21,486 nt of DNA, taken from the NCBI GenBank assembly GCA_026981635.1, contig JALSIF010000117.1, positions 1 through 21,486 of the forward strand, given 5' to 3'. This document shows, in pieces, positions 20,563 to 21,486 of the stretch. Every line of letters starts with the position of its first letter. The first letter of the stretch is position 1. The notes under the pieces are model-generated. The model saw only the letters and a program-made list of their open reading frames with translations. It did not search any database and was not told the DNA's origin. Source of the DNA: a bacterium (GTDB lineage Bacteria > 4484-113 > JALSIF01). A program made the translations under genes and the position numbers.

Positions 20563-21486
20563 TCCTCCTCTGAGCGGGAGGGTCTGCGTGGTGGGGGCTG
20601 GCCCCTCGGGGCTTTCCGCCGCCTATGCCCTGGCCCGGGCCGGCTTTGAGGTGGAGGTCTTTGAGCGCTCCCATACGGTGGGCCACCGCTTCCACGGCGA
20701 CTTCCAGGGGCTGGAGAACTGGTCCTGGGAGCAGGACGTGGTGGAGGAATTGGAAAGCCTCGGCCTTCCCGCCTCCTGCCTCTACCTCACCCCGGTGATG
20801 GGCTCCGTCTTCATTGGTCCCGACGGGAGCCGTGCCGAGGCGGTCTGCCAGGATCGCCCTTTCTACTACCTGGTCAGGCGCGGACCGATGGAGGAGAGCC
20901 TGGACCGCCGCCTGCTCGCCCTGGCCCAGCAGGCGGGGGTGACGGTCCACTTCGGTGAGGCGATAAGGGAGATCCCCTTCCTTCCCGCCATCGTGGCCAC
21001 CGGTCCCCGCAAGCCCAACGCCCTCGCCATGGGCTACGTCTTCAAGACCGACGACAGGCTCCGTTCCTTTGGGGTGATGGACGACCGGCTGGCCCCCGGC
21101 GGCTACGCCTACCTGCTCACCTACGGCGGCAGCGGCACCCTGGCCACGGTGCTGGCCCGCGACCACGAGCGGGGCAGGGACTATCTTCGCCGCACGGTGG
21201 ACTTCTTCCGTGCCCAGGTTGACTTTCCCATGGAGGATGAGCAGTTCTTCGGCGGGGTAGGAAACATCTCCCCGCCCAAGACGGCCATGCGCGGCCGCCG
21301 CCTCTTCGTGGGGGAGGCGGCCGGCTTCCAGGACGCCCTGTGGGGATTTGGCCTGCGCTTTGCCATGCTCTCCGGCCTGCTTGCCGCCCGTGCCCTGATC
21401 AGGGGAGAGGACTATGACCGGCTGTGGCGAGACCGCCTCACCCACCCCCTGATGGTGGGAGTGGCCAACCGCTTCCTGTGGGATGT
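20552..21486 (+). CDS. FAD-dependent oxidoreductase, geranylgeranyl-reductase-like, 3'-truncated
   Basis: The frame is open to the window edge, giving 311 visible residues. It starts with the FAD dinucleotide fold: VCVVGAGPSGLSAAYALARAG (GxGxxG at 15-20) and VEVFERS, with Glu38 as the ribose-binding acid. Later landmarks are PAIVATGPRK, PGGYAYLLTYGGSGTLATVL and GRRLFVGEAAGFQDALWGFGLRFAM, the second FAD motif near 248-270. This layout resembles the geranylgeranyl reductase/halogenase-type flavoprotein family, whose members reduce isoprenoid double bonds or oxidise small molecules. The substrate here is unknown. GTG 20552 is chosen because it gives a short N-terminus before the FAD motif and overlaps the preceding gene by 11 bp, suggesting translational coupling. 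The C-terminus is missing. Confidence 0.82.
   Translation, partial: MLASPPLSGRVCVVGAGPSGLSAAYALARAGFEVEVFERSHTVGHRFHGDFQGLENWSWEQDVVEELESLGLPASCLYLTPVMGSVFIGPDGSRAEAVCQDRPFYYLVRRGPMEESLDRRLLALAQQAGVTVHFGEAIREIPFLPAIVATGPRKPNALAMGYVFKTDDRLRSFGVMDDRLAPGGYAYLLTYGGSGTLATVLARDHERGRDYLRRTVDFFRAQVDFPMEDEQFFGGVGNISPPKTAMRGRRLFVGEAAGFQDALWGFGLRFAMLSGLLAARALIRGEDYDRLWRDRLTHPLMVGVANRFLWD

Noticed and set aside
20528-21445. A 305-codon minus-strand open frame opposite the FAD reductase
   Set aside because: The plus strand encodes clear FAD motifs throughout. The opposite frame has shadow composition and no ribosome site.
1-21486. CRISPR arrays, insertion sequences, phage or integrative element ends
   Set aside because: No regularly spaced repeats, transposase or integrase frames, or repeat of the tRNA 3' end were seen on either strand.

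Overview
The window is a gene-dense, GC-rich stretch (about two-thirds G+C by eye) of a bacterial chromosome. No rRNA, transposase, integrase, phage gene or CRISPR array is visible. The lineage cannot be fixed from this sequence. The genes suggest an anaerobic or fermentative non-model bacterium: glutamate dehydrogenase next to a butyrate kinase/phosphate butyryltransferase protein, a SpoIVB-type (S55) protein, RapZ, and type IV pilin-like proteins. Several genes carry a -10-like hexamer 6-7 nt before the start codon, a layout typical of leaderless transcripts, while others have strong Shine-Dalgarno sequences. Proposing a phylum would be a guess.

Layout. 1-2378 (+): the truncated end of xseA, then xseB and rapZ. 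2388-4956 (-): a secreted S55-family protein and a small membrane protein. 5008-6933 (+): a glycosyltransferase with two GT2 domains, abutting sixA on the other strand (6934-7437). 7481-10956 (-): three tandem paralogous prepilins; the first two form a promoter-to-terminator unit and the third has its own promoter. 11214-11287: tRNA-Arg(CCG). 11422-14853 (+): a large class III nucleotidyl cyclase-AAA-TPR signalling protein. 14834-16108 (-): glutamate dehydrogenase, overlapping the cyclase gene tail to tail. 16185-16949 (+): a secreted protein of two repeated domains, divergent from gdh with overlapping -10 boxes. 17076-17384 and 17622-17981 (-): two small proteins of unknown function that look like diverged paralogues, set among long GC-rich hairpins and an A+T-rich island. 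18200-20197 (+): a butyrate kinase fused to a phosphate butyryltransferase. 20293-21486 (+): a two-helix membrane protein overlapping a truncated FAD-dependent reductase.

How the genes relate. Glutamate dehydrogenase and the Buk-Ptb fusion fit amino-acid or branched-chain acid fermentation with substrate-level phosphorylation (inference). The pilins, the double glycosyltransferase, the S55 protein and the two-domain secreted protein suggest investment in the cell surface. The most unusual items are the single-chain Buk-Ptb protein, the paired unknown small genes with their hairpins and A+T-rich island, the pilin triplication, and the recurrent leaderless-type promoters.
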